58,459 nt of DNA from an uncultured Clostridia bacterium (GCA_945923775.1 CAMELR010000014.1:1-58459), one strand, 5' to 3'; numbered from the stretch's first letter, positions 40,463 through 48,440 are shown. The notes: generated by a model not told the origin, from the sequence alone. Numbers and translations: made by a program.

Positions 40463-40762
40463 ATGAGCAAGAACACAGATCGCCCGGCATTCGAGCCGGC
40501 AGAAATCACCGTTGACGGTGACACTCTTAAAATCAAGCGAAACAAGGACACAAAGAAAAGCGCGCAGGAACTAAGCACATATATACACGCGCTGAACCTG
40601 ACAGCAGAGCAGAACAACGAGTTGATAGCTCTGATAATAGAGCACGTCCAGAACGCAGAGCGCGGGGCATTTGCCGCCGGGCTGCTGGCAGCAGAGAACG
40701 GTGGCGGCTACACAGAACCGAGCGGCGGACATGGCACATCAGCGGACAGTTTTCCACAATGA
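40463..40762 (+). CDS. Unknown protein of the element, 99 residues
   Basis: No family is recognised. An N-terminal beta-like stretch (AEITVDGDTLKIKRNKDTKK) is followed by a helical segment (SAQELSTYIHALNLTAEQNNELIALIIEHVQNAERGAF) and a Gly/Ser-rich tail. AAAGGAG precedes the ATG. It is the last gene before the right attachment site, probably in one unit with the ImmA gene. Confidence 0.6.
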   Translation: MSKNTDRPAFEPAEITVDGDTLKIKRNKDTKKSAQELSTYIHALNLTAEQNNELIALIIEHVQNAERGAFAAGLLAAENGGGYTEPSGGHGTSADSFPQ

Positions 40763-40824
40763 GAACAGGCGTGGCAAACACCCCGCTTTCTCCTTTTAAA
40801 GGGAGCGGCGAGCGCTATAATTTG

Positions 40825-40948
40825 AGTGCGCCATTAGTGCGCCATCGTGATGAAAGTGCGCCATACGAAACGAAATGAAATAAAACGCAAAATGCCGATA
40901 TACTGCATAATAGCGCCGCTCATTGAATACTGCAAAAAACTGCAAAAC
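40825..40948 (+). repeat. Right-end paired direct repeats (probable integrase arm sites)
   Basis: AGTGCGCCATT (40825-40835) is followed at once by AGTGCGCCATC (40836-40846), with a third AGTGCGCCAT at 40855-40864. These are the same units as at the left end. A further pair, ACTGCAAAAA / ACTGCAAAAC with period 10, lies at 40929-40948, just before attR. Confidence 0.7.
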
Positions 40949-40958
40949 GTCAAAAATC

Positions 40959-41006
40959 ACCTTGGGGTGGTAGAGGCCGCAGGTTCAAATCCTGTCACTC
41001 AGACCA
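40959..41006 (+). repeat. Right attachment repeat (attR)
   Basis: Exact 48-bp copy of the tRNA-Pro 3' half; not a functional tRNA gene because the 5' half is missing. Confidence 0.93.
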
Positions 41007-41175
41007 GCAAAAAACCGCTCGGGCAATAGTCCGGGCGGTTTTTCTTTTGCTTTTAGAACAGTGTAAATTGGCTTGTGGAGCGGCTTGACGGGTGTCAGGG
41101 TGCTCTTTTGCTTTGGTGCAAATCACAGTATGGAAGATTTTGGTGTTTGATAATTTTTTGAAGTTTTGCGGGCAT

Positions 41176-41262
41176 TTCTAAAATTTTTCTAAAATTTCTG
41201 CTCGGCGATTGATTTTTCTAAAATCACGAAACAGCAGCACGGTAATTATGTGCTGCTGTTTT
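41176..41262. other. Repeats and terminator right of attR
   Basis: TTCTAAAATTT occurs twice in tandem (41176-41186, 41187-41197, period 11), with a third TTCTAAAAT at 41216. A hairpin AACAGCAGCAC / GTGCTGCTGTT with TTTTTGTG (41230-41262) ends the region before the RloB-like gene. Confidence 0.6.
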
Positions 41263-41267
41263 TGTGT

Positions 41268-41924
41268 TTATTCTTTCAGACTCTCCAGGAACTCAATCGC
41301 CTCATAAACCGTTGAAAACGTCAGGCACTGAGTACAAAGCCACCGGTTTCTATCATCGGTGTCCTCAACACCTGGTAATCCCTGTGACAGAAGATTGGTG
41401 ACGGTCTTTCTTGCGTTTATTACGGCGGTAGGATAATTGACTGCGATTTTTGAAATCGCATCGAAATCACCTTTTTTATAGGAAGGCTCTTTTGAGGTAA
41501 GTTTGTTCAGCATTCGCTCTTTTTCCGCAACTGTCTGAATTGACGGAGCTGACATCTCATAGTGAAGCATGAGCCAATACTCAATACAGCCGGTAGTCAT
41601 CAATAGCCGTATGCGGATATTTGGTCTCTTCCGCAGGATTCTCAAACGCTTGATGATACGCATTCTGCTGTCCCACTTTGGTACATCTACGGTTTCCACA
41701 TCGAAGAAAAACCATATCTCGTCTGTTACTTCGGCATTATTCTTATATTTCTGGTCATTCCTGTATTTCCCGTCAGCTTCGTCAAAGGTACCGGTTGATT
41801 TCGGGCGATGAATAACGGCAATGTCACGGAATTTCTCTCTAAGGAAGTCAGTGTATGCCTGCTCGCTTTCGCCCTCGCAGAATACTTCAATATATGGTTT
41901 CTCCTTTTTGAGTTTACGAGGCAT
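41268..41924 (-). CDS. RloB-domain protein (probable phage-defence partner)
   Basis: This 218-residue protein begins KPYIEVFCEGESEQAYTDFL, the typical RloB opening with its conserved Glu. The acidic motif EIWFFFDVETVDVPKWDSRM is also TOPRIM-like. RloB proteins form two-gene modules with an AAA ATPase; the same combination occurs in the lactococcal AbiL abortive-infection system and as R-linked ORFs in restriction loci. It overlaps the ATPase gene by one base (TAATG). A nuclease role is inferred from family resemblance. Confidence 0.8.
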   Translation of the reverse strand: MPRKLKKEKPYIEVFCEGESEQAYTDFLREKFRDIAVIHRPKSTGTFDEADGKYRNDQKYKNNAEVTDEIWFFFDVETVDVPKWDSRMRIIKRLRILRKRPNIRIRLLMTTGCIEYWLMLHYEMSAPSIQTVAEKERMLNKLTSKEPSYKKGDFDAISKIAVNYPTAVINARKTVTNLLSQGLPGVEDTDDRNRWLCTQCLTFSTVYEAIEFLESLKE

Positions 41925-43225
41925 TATTCCACCTCCTCAAGCTCAATGTCCGGCGTTGCGCCGTATTTTCCGACAAGGTAGCCCTTGCGTATGTTGTCGG
42001 TGGTTCTGGTGGAGAACTCGCTTATGCTGTACAGCTCCGACGTGCCGTCTTTGGTATTCTTGTCGGCAAAATAGAGCTGATCCTTGCGGAGCAGTTCCAT
42101 GCTCATAAGTTCGGTATCGTGCGTTGTGAACACGATTTGTGCGCCGTTTGGGTTGGAAGAACGGCTCTGAAACTTCGAGATGATGTAATTCACCAGCATC
42201 GGGTGCAGCTCTCTTTCCAGCTCGTCCACAAGCAGGATTCCACCGGTGCGAAGGGCGGATTCTATCGCAGGTGCTATTGCCATCAGCTTTCGTGTGCCGT
42301 CCGATTCATCGGACAGATCAAGAGAAAACAGTTCCCTCTGTCCGTCTTTATTCTCACCGAAATGGCTCGCCTTGGCAGTAACTTGACCCATGCGCAGATG
42401 AACCTCGGAATGCCCGGAAGCCTCAGACAGCGTCTGCATGAACTGCGTGAGAGCAGCCTTTATTCCCTCGGGCATATTGTCCGGCAGCTCGTCGTTGTTC
42501 TCGATATCCTTGTTATTGAACTCAAACTGCATATCCTCGATACCGAGGTCTGCTGCCTTTGCATAATCGGATATTGCTTTGAGCATATTCTTGTCCTCAT
42601 AATAATCCAGAAGCGGACTTGGAATATCCGAATAATCTCTCGAAAAGAAAACACACTCCCTGAACCATTTCATTGCGCCTATGCAGGCAGAATCATTCAT
42701 TGTGCAGGCTATCGAAAAGAACAGCTGGTTCGGCGCAACGGTCTCGCTAATAAGCTTTCGTCTGGGCTTTTCCTCTGTAAAGGCAAAGCTCTGCCCCTCT
42801 CTTGAAAACACTAACGCTTTCTGCTTTTTTGGTGCGTGATACAGGTATTCGCTGACGACCTTCTCACGAGTAGCCGAAAAACCGTACCAGTATTTTACCC
42901 CGTTCATGACATACACAAAATGGAACTCGGAAGGCTCGTCTTTTGAGTAATCGTTGAGCGCAAAGGGCATGACGGGAATCTCCGCCTTTTCGTGCTGGGT
43001 GCGCTGAGCGTTCCTGATGAACTGAACCGCCAGCCAGAACGCGCGGATAACATTGCTCTTGCCACCGCCGTTTTTTCCGTATATCGCTGCTCCGGGAAGA
43101 AGCTTTGTGTTATTTGTGTACGGTATCAGGCTGTTCTTGAATGTGACAAGCCCGGTTGCCTCCATAGACAGCACGGCTTCGTCACGGAACGACCTGTAAT
43201 TCTTGAATCTGAATTCGATAAGCAT
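41924..43225 (-). CDS. AAA/OLD-like ATPase, partner of RloB
   Basis: This 433-residue ABC-type ATPase of the AAA_15/AAA_21 group begins IEFRFKNYRSFRDEAVLSMEATG. It has Walker A in GAAIYGKNGGGKSNV, a long helical insertion (about 90-290), and the conserved end part GGILLVDELERELHPMLV (Walker B) with QIVFTTHDTELM (His switch). Such ATPases sense phage DNA or damage and activate a nuclease partner. With the RloB gene it makes a predicted abortive-infection module next to the island's right end. Confidence 0.85.
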   Translation of the reverse strand: MLIEFRFKNYRSFRDEAVLSMEATGLVTFKNSLIPYTNNTKLLPGAAIYGKNGGGKSNVIRAFWLAVQFIRNAQRTQHEKAEIPVMPFALNDYSKDEPSEFHFVYVMNGVKYWYGFSATREKVVSEYLYHAPKKQKALVFSREGQSFAFTEEKPRRKLISETVAPNQLFFSIACTMNDSACIGAMKWFRECVFFSRDYSDIPSPLLDYYEDKNMLKAISDYAKAADLGIEDMQFEFNNKDIENNDELPDNMPEGIKAALTQFMQTLSEASGHSEVHLRMGQVTAKASHFGENKDGQRELFSLDLSDESDGTRKLMAIAPAIESALRTGGILLVDELERELHPMLVNYIISKFQSRSSNPNGAQIVFTTHDTELMSMELLRKDQLYFADKNTKDGTSELYSISEFSTRTTDNIRKGYLVGKYGATPDIELEEVE

Positions 43226-43377
43226 TTGTCCACCTCCGATTATCTATATGGATAGTATACCACCATTTCAAATAAAACGCAAGCGAAAAAATCAAAAATA
43301 TTGATATTTTTGTTCTGATTTCGTCAGAACCTTTGGATTATCCAAAAAAATCCCGCCCATAAAGAGCGGGAGAAATA

Positions 43378-44535
43378 TCAGAATTTGATAAAGTCGTCAA
43401 GCTCCGTGGAAAGTATCCGCTTGCGCTCGTTGCTGATATGAGTGTATATATTTCCGGTGGTTTCTATATCGGCATGGCGTAACCACGTCTGTATCGCCTT
43501 GATATCCCAGCCCATATCGTACAGCATACTTGCTGTGCTGTGCCGCAGGTCGTGATACCTCATCGGCTTCAGATTATGCGTCTTGAGCACGCGCTGAAAC
43601 GAGCGAGTCAGACAATCCGGGCGAAACGGCTTGCCGTCCTCCCTGACGAAAACATAATCCGACTGATAGTACTCGCCACCGAACAACCTGCGGTATTCCG
43701 CCTGCTTGTCCCTAAGGTTAAGCAGTACTTCCTTTACCGCAGGTATAAGGTCAAATGTTGCGGCGCTGCCTTGAGTCTTTGCCCTGTCTTTTGCTTCAAT
43801 GGTGGAGCCTTTTACGACCGTATTCTCGATGGTGAGCGTGTTATTTTCAAAGTCTATCGCGCTCCATTTAAGCCCCAGAGCCTCGGAGCGGCGAAGACCG
43901 TAGTACAGCGTAACGAACACTATCTCGTGCAGAACATTCCCCTCAAAAGCTTTCAGCAGCGCATTTGCCTCGTCCCTGTTGAGGAACACATATTCGTCCT
44001 GCTGAGAGCTTTCCTTGGTAGCAAGCGGTACTCCGTCAGCAGGGTTTCGGGTAATAAGTCCCTCTATGATCGCCTTACGCATAATGGAGCGCAGTATCGA
44101 AGATATGCTCTTCATCGTCTTGTGAGAAAGTGTGCCGCTCCGCTTGTCGGCTCGTCCGCCAACAGCTTTCTGGGAGTAGAATACAGATACATCCCGGGGA
44201 GTGATCTCGCAGAGCGGCTTCTTGCCGAAGTACGGTATAAGCTGCTTCTCGACCTGATTCCGGTAGCGGTCAAATGTAGATTTCTCCAGGGTAGGGCGCT
44301 TAACCTCCAGCCACTCACGGGCGTAGTCGGTGAACAGCGTGCCCGAATCCACCGAAAGCTGCTCCAGCCCCCGGTATTTCTGCAAAAGGTCGGGTATCAT
44401 CGCAACCGCACGGCGGCGGTTGTTGTGAGCGTCTAGCCCCGTACTGACCCATTTTGTACGGGCTTTGCCGCTCTTGTCCTTATAGGCAAGCACAACATAG
44501 AGCTTGCCGGATTTGATATGTACACTGCCTGTCAT
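43378..44535 (-). CDS. Second tyrosine integrase
   Basis: This 385-residue integrase has an arm-binding domain (GSVHIKSGKLYVVLAYKDKSG), a core-binding domain (about 60-165) and a catalytic domain. Catalytic residues are Arg in YYGLRRSEALGL, His-x-x-Arg in YHDLRHSTASMLY, His in WLRHADI and Tyr in NIYTHIS. It belongs to a different branch from the tRNA-Pro integrase. The ATG at 44535 is the usual start by domain content, although no strong ribosome site is seen. No direct repeat marking its own attachment sites was found, so the RloB/ATPase module may be the remains of its cargo. Confidence 0.9.
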   Translation of the reverse strand: MTGSVHIKSGKLYVVLAYKDKSGKARTKWVSTGLDAHNNRRRAVAMIPDLLQKYRGLEQLSVDSGTLFTDYAREWLEVKRPTLEKSTFDRYRNQVEKQLIPYFGKKPLCEITPRDVSVFYSQKAVGGRADKRSGTLSHKTMKSISSILRSIMRKAIIEGLITRNPADGVPLATKESSQQDEYVFLNRDEANALLKAFEGNVLHEIVFVTLYYGLRRSEALGLKWSAIDFENNTLTIENTVVKGSTIEAKDRAKTQGSAATFDLIPAVKEVLLNLRDKQAEYRRLFGGEYYQSDYVFVREDGKPFRPDCLTRSFQRVLKTHNLKPMRYHDLRHSTASMLYDMGWDIKAIQTWLRHADIETTGNIYTHISNERKRILSTELDDFIKF

Positions 44536-44554
44536 GATCGGCAGGGAGATCAAC

Positions 44555-44692
44555 ATGCTGAAAAACGTCCGCAGCCTGACTTTCCGTCTGTTTACCGACA
44601 AGGAGGACGCGCAGAATCACTGCAATGTCGGAAACGGAAAGCTCGTGCTTGACTTCATCTGCAACTGGATATCGCAGGTGAACGGCGAGTAA
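44555..44692 (+). CDS. Small protein of 45 residues, antisense-overlapping neighbour of integrase 2
   Basis: GGGAG lies correctly ahead of the ATG. The product reads KNVRSLTFRLFTDKEDAQNH, then a GNGKLVLDFICNW patch. No family is recognised. It may be a genuine small gene or the end of a gene cut by integration. A strong hairpin follows (44726-44764). Confidence 0.4.
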   Translation: MLKNVRSLTFRLFTDKEDAQNHCNVGNGKLVLDFICNWISQVNGE

Positions 44693-44725
44693 TTGCTTCG
44701 CAGTTCGCCGTGGATCGATTATAAT

Positions 44726-44764
44726 CAAGGCAGCACCGTGTGTAGTCCAAACGGTGCTGCCTTG
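44726..44764. terminator. Strong bidirectional terminator
   Basis: Fourteen-bp perfect stem CAAGGCAGCACCGT / ACGGTGCTGCCTTG with an 11-nt loop, followed by AATTTTG. It serves the GNAT gene (minus strand) and the small ORF. Confidence 0.8.
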
Positions 44765-44776
44765 AATTTTGTATAT

Positions 44777-45376
44777 TCAGTTTTCTTTCACCAGGTCGAA
44801 CAGATATGCGCTGTCGTCAAGCTTCCTGGTGCGGATATTTGTCATTCCGAGGTGGACGTATTTGTCGCGTTTCAGAGCGGCGTCCGTCTCAAGGAGCACG
44901 GGTACGCCGCGTTTTCGTCCTTCGTCGAAAGCGATATCTAGCGCCTTTCGCATGAATCCCTGCCCCTGATACTGCTTGCGGACCACCAGCATTCCAACGA
45001 AAATATAGGGTTTCTTTTGCTTCTTTAAGGTGGTTTCGTACGATTCGCCGCCTTTTTTAATGGCTGAAAGCATATTTACCGCGCCTTTGAAACCGAGCGT
45101 CCGGAACACGGTTTTCAGCAGAATAAATCCGGCGGACGCCGGCAGCTTATCCTTTGAAAATTTGTAAGCTGCGAATGCTTCGTGCTTATCGCTTGTGCTG
45201 TAAAGACAGCCTCCTGCCAGCATTGCGCGGACGTATCCGCATATGTATTCCTTTACGCTGTCCCTTCCGCTATATAGAAATGACATTCCCTTTTCGCCGT
45301 CGGCGTAATTGTAATCAGCGAAAGCCTCGCCTATTTCCTCGATCTCATTTTCGCTCAATTCAGTAACCTTTACCAT
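44777..45376 (-). CDS. GNAT-family N-acetyltransferase
   Basis: This 199-residue protein carries the acetyl-CoA-binding pattern VGMLVVRKQYQGQGFMRKALDIAFDEGRKRG (R/Q-x-x-G-x-G/A) and then LLETDAALKRDKYVHLGM, the usual end of motif B. The acceptor substrate is not predictable. AAGGGA precedes the ATG. The upstream neighbour on the same strand ends 12 bp before it, so they form a two-gene operon. Confidence 0.82.
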   Translation of the reverse strand: MVKVTELSENEIEEIGEAFADYNYADGEKGMSFLYSGRDSVKEYICGYVRAMLAGGCLYSTSDKHEAFAAYKFSKDKLPASAGFILLKTVFRTLGFKGAVNMLSAIKKGGESYETTLKKQKKPYIFVGMLVVRKQYQGQGFMRKALDIAFDEGRKRGVPVLLETDAALKRDKYVHLGMTNIRTRKLDDSAYLFDLVKEN

Positions 45377-45388
45377 GATGTCCCTTCT

Positions 45389-46030
45389 TTATTTGGCTGA
45401 CGGGCTTTGATCCCCAACAAACCAGTAATCGCACATATCTCCTCCGGAAGCGAGCGTCTGCTTGCGAATGAGCTTCGCGTGCATGAGGCTCGCCGTTACC
45501 AGGTCTATTTCACACATGACAGGAAGCACTTCAAGATAACCCTCTCTGCGTGCGAAATCGTTCAGCGGACATCTGGTGAAATGGTAATAGAATCCCTCCG
45601 AATGCTTGGTTTTATCAAAATTGAAATCCCATGAAAACTCTTTGTACTGCGGGTGAACTTCCAGCCACTCTGCATTCTGGTGCATCTTTTTTTCAAGCTT
45701 GTCAAGCCCGGATCTGTTGGCGTTCATGAATATCCCGACTGCTTTCATGATCGGGAATCCCATTACCTCATGAGTGATTTCGCGCAGGCCGTCAACGCTT
45801 ATTTTTCCGTCTGCTGCTTTCCATACTGCAAGGAATATCAGACATTCGTACAGGTTCGAAGCCATGGGATTATCCTTACCAATGTCGTCCGAGCGGTTAA
45901 GCATGTCGCGGTAAATTGCGTCTGTTTTCTGTACCAGCAAAGCGGTTTCTTCTTTTCCGAACCGCTTGGTAAGGCTCTTTTTGACAAGCGGCATTATCAT
46001 TTTCCAGTACTTGTTCGTGTATTCCATCAT
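45389..46030 (-). CDS. L-2-amino-thiazoline-4-carboxylic acid hydrolase family protein
   Basis: This 213-residue protein matches the ATC-hydrolase family: a Cys in FTRCPLNDFARREGY, then PVMCEIDLVTASLMHAKLIRKQTLASGGDMCDYWF, where the C-x-x-D and terminal G-x-x-C-D pattern is diagnostic. The founding enzyme opens a thiazoline ring in bacterial L-cysteine synthesis from ATC; most clostridial members are uncharacterised and may act on other substrates. AGGAGG precedes the ATG. It is first in a unit with the GNAT gene. Confidence 0.75.
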   Translation of the reverse strand: MMEYTNKYWKMIMPLVKKSLTKRFGKEETALLVQKTDAIYRDMLNRSDDIGKDNPMASNLYECLIFLAVWKAADGKISVDGLREITHEVMGFPIMKAVGIFMNANRSGLDKLEKKMHQNAEWLEVHPQYKEFSWDFNFDKTKHSEGFYYHFTRCPLNDFARREGYLEVLPVMCEIDLVTASLMHAKLIRKQTLASGGDMCDYWFVGDQSPSAK

Positions 46031-46254
46031 AAGATCCGTCCTCCTGCATTCAGTAGAGAGTTAGTCGATACTACCCGAATACATTATATCACAAATGGAC
46101 TGGTATGTCAATAATATAAGTATGATGAAATATTGTTAAAAGCCGGCTGCCATTTGAAGTTGAAATCAACATTTCAAAGTCAGGAATTGCCGCTTTTTCT
46201 GCAAGGTCGGTTACTTTCCCGAAGTATAACGCTTAATTTCGAAAAAAGCATTCG

Positions 46255-46352
46255 TTCTATTGTGATAGAATGATGAAAAATATGCAGACCTCTTGACAAA
46301 TCCGTTCTAATGCAGTAGAATAACATTGTGATCACATTCTATTGCAATAGAA
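46255..46352 (+). promoter_or_regulatory. blaI-type promoter with three dyad operators
   Basis: Near-identical 16-bp dyads TTCTATTGTGATAGAA (46255-46270), TTCTAATGCAGTAGAA (46305-46320) and TTCTATTGCAATAGAA (46337-46352). The promoter TTGACA (46293-46298) / TAGAAT (46316-46321), 17-bp spacer, has the second dyad between its elements and the third over the transcript start. These are expected sites for the BlaI-type repressor encoded next. Confidence 0.85.
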
Positions 46353-46366
46353 AGGAACTCAGAACC

Positions 46367-46726
46367 ATGGAAATCAAACTGTTTGACTCTGAACTGAAAG
46401 TTATGGACATACTCTGGAAGGAGGGCGATACCTCCGCGAAAGAGATCGCGGGAAAGCTGAACGAGCAGGTAGGTTGGAGCAAGACCACCACCTACACAGT
46501 AATAAAAAAGTGCATAGATAAGGGCGCTGTTGGCAGGTCGGAGCCGGGCTTCATCTGCCGCGCGCTCATTTCCCGAAAGGAAGTGCAGGAGGCGGAAACC
46601 AACGAGCTGATCGACAAGATGTACGACGGCTCGTCGGATAAGCTGATAGCGGCTCTGCTGGGCTCCAGACGGCTCACCGCCGAGGAGATACAGAGCCTGA
46701 AAAAGCTGGTGGAGGAGCTGAAATGA
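46367..46726 (+). CDS. BlaI/MecI/CopY-family repressor
   Basis: This 119-residue winged-helix repressor has FDSELKVMDILWKEGDTSAKEIAGKL and the recognition part GWSKTTTYTVIKKCIDKGAV. A helical dimerisation tail contains the region normally cut on induction. It overlaps the sensor protease gene (ATGA), the classical BlaI-BlaR1 pair. The three dyads upstream make autoregulation very likely. No beta-lactamase or penicillin-binding-protein gene follows, so the inducing signal and regulon are unknown. Confidence 0.88.
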   Translation: MEIKLFDSELKVMDILWKEGDTSAKEIAGKLNEQVGWSKTTTYTVIKKCIDKGAVGRSEPGFICRALISRKEVQEAETNELIDKMYDGSSDKLIAALLGSRRLTAEEIQSLKKLVEELK

Positions 46727-48390
46727 CGACTCTGCTCAGCATGACTGTTTCGGCGTCGGTGGTCATCGCGGTGATCATCGTAATTAGGTCGCTGTTTGTT
46801 CACAGGCTGCCCAAGCGGCTGTTCGTGATCCTTTGGGCGGCCGCCGCGCTGAGAATGCTTGTTCCGTTCTCCGTTTCCGTTGATATTCCACATGAAAATA
46901 CACAGCCTGAAAACACTGCCGTGCGCGAATTCACTCCGCCGGAATCCACCGAACCGGATTCCGAAACGAGCGGCGCGCTGAACCGCGAACTGATCCTCGA
47001 AATCGTCTGGGCGGGCGGAGTTGTTCTCTCAATGGGGATAATGACCGTCCTGCACCTTCGCAGCCGCCGGGAGCTTTCCACGGCTCTGCCGCTTGACGAT
47101 ACCGGAATCAGCTCCCGGATTTCAGCAGCAAAACTCCGCCGGAAAATAACCGTAAAGGTAAGCGACCGTGTGACCTCTCCGCTGACCTACGGAGTGGTGA
47201 ATCCGGTGATAATCCTCCCGAAAGACCTGCCCGCAGACAGCGAGGAAATGCGGTTTGCCCTGGCACATGAGTTGGTGCATATCCGCAGATTCGACGTGCT
47301 GTTCAAGATCGTTCTGACCGCCGCAGCATGCGTGCACTGGTTCAATCCGCTGGCTTGGACTATGCTTTCGCTTGCGGGTCGGGATATCGAGCTTTCCTGC
47401 GACGAAGCGGTGCTGAAGCAGCTCGGCTGTAAGCGCGAGGATTACGCGATGGCGCTCATCAGGCTGGAAGAAAGGCGCAGCATTCCCACCGGAGCCGCAT
47501 TCGGCAGGAATGCCGTCCGAGAAAGGATAGAAGCTATCATGAAATTCAAGAAAACTACACTCGCCGGAATCATCGTTTCTGCGTGCCTTATCGCAGGAAC
47601 TACCACCGCGTTTGCCGCGGTAAATTCCGAAAATTCCACACAGGAAGCGGCTCCCGCAGTTGAACAGGAAGCCGTCTACAACACGAACCACGACGGCATT
47701 GATGATGTCGACGTCGAGTGGTGGACATACGATGAGTACAAGAACTGGCTCGAGCAGGAGAAGCAGAACATCGCCGAGCTAGTAAAGCAGGGAGCCTCCA
47801 GCTGGACGCGTGACCGCGGGGAATTCATATGGACTCAGGAGGTCGCAGACGAAACCATCGCGCTCTACGAGCAGAATCTTGAGGATATCAGAAACGGCGC
47901 ACGTATCTCAAAATCCGTGAACGGAAGCGACGATGTGATGATATTCGAATCGCCCGACGGGTCAAATATCCTGGTTGAGGACAACGGCGGTCAGACCAGC
48001 GCAGATGATGAATTTTATCAGTATGTCGTTGAAGACGATGGCACGGTGCTTTACTCTGATGATTCAGAACTTGCGACACACACGACCAAAGACAGCAGCA
48101 TGCCGGAGGAAGATTTCGCCGAGTTTTACAGCAAATATGAGCAGTATGGACTGACGTATGAGGACAGCAAGCTCTACTACAGGGGTGAACCTGTGCAGTT
48201 CTTTGACGACGTTGTTGCAGAATACTCCACCGCTGACACAACGGAGGTTATGTGGTACCTTAACTCTGACGGCAGCGTAGTACTCACCGCCGAGCGCGGG
48301 GAAGCCAGCGACGGCGTAGGCGAACTTACCGGCGTGAGAGTCGTTTCAGAAGAAGAGCTTGAGCAGAACAGAGCCGATTTCGGTTTCTGA
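46723..48390 (+). CDS. BlaR1/MecR1-like M56 membrane metalloprotease sensor
   Basis: This is a 555-residue protein. The N-terminal part (about 1-290) has four membrane segments around the zinc-protease motif FALAHELVHIRRFDVLFK and a downstream ELSCDEAVL. These are the gluzincin features of M56 sensors that cleave BlaI. After the last membrane helix (near 285) comes an acidic extracytoplasmic domain of about 255 residues. It does not resemble the penicillin-binding sensor of BlaR1: it lacks the S-x-x-K and K-T-G motifs. It should therefore sense something other than beta-lactams. A terminator-like hairpin follows at 48408. Confidence 0.82.
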   Translation: MTTLLSMTVSASVVIAVIIVIRSLFVHRLPKRLFVILWAAAALRMLVPFSVSVDIPHENTQPENTAVREFTPPESTEPDSETSGALNRELILEIVWAGGVVLSMGIMTVLHLRSRRELSTALPLDDTGISSRISAAKLRRKITVKVSDRVTSPLTYGVVNPVIILPKDLPADSEEMRFALAHELVHIRRFDVLFKIVLTAAACVHWFNPLAWTMLSLAGRDIELSCDEAVLKQLGCKREDYAMALIRLEERRSIPTGAAFGRNAVRERIEAIMKFKKTTLAGIIVSACLIAGTTTAFAAVNSENSTQEAAPAVEQEAVYNTNHDGIDDVDVEWWTYDEYKNWLEQEKQNIAELVKQGASSWTRDRGEFIWTQEVADETIALYEQNLEDIRNGARISKSVNGSDDVMIFESPDGSNILVEDNGGQTSADDEFYQYVVEDDGTVLYSDDSELATHTTKDSSMPEEDFAEFYSKYEQYGLTYEDSKLYYRGEPVQFFDDVVAEYSTADTTEVMWYLNSDGSVVLTAERGEASDGVGELTGVRVVSEEELEQNRADFGF

Positions 48391-48407
48391 TAAGTAAAAT
48401 AGCACGG

Positions 48408-48440
48408 GCACCTTCCTGTTTCGGCAGGGAGGTGCGTTTG
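48408..48440 (+). terminator. Terminator after the BlaR1-like gene
   Basis: GCACCTTCCTG / CAGGGAGGTGC stem with TTTCGG loop, then GTTTG. Confidence 0.65.

Larger units (their letters stand above)
31324..41006. mobile_element. 9.6-kb integrative element in tRNA-Pro
   Basis: The element is bounded by a 48-bp perfect direct repeat of the tRNA-Pro 3' half (31324-31371 and 40959-41006). A further 12-bp match (CAAAAAACCGCT) follows after one mismatch. The integrase gene is next to the tRNA-side end. Contents are integrase, XRE regulator, HTH proteins, DnaC-like ATPase, HicAB, YafQ-type TA operon, HIRAN protein, ImmA/IrrE protease, and over 2 kb of repeat-rich non-coding DNA. I see no relaxase, coupling protein, capsid or terminase, so it is probably a mobilisable or satellite-type island that relies on a helper. 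Confidence 0.88.

Noticed and set aside
40959-41006. Second tRNA-Pro gene
   Set aside because: Only the 3' 48 bases are present; the 5' acceptor and D arm are missing. It is the attR repeat.
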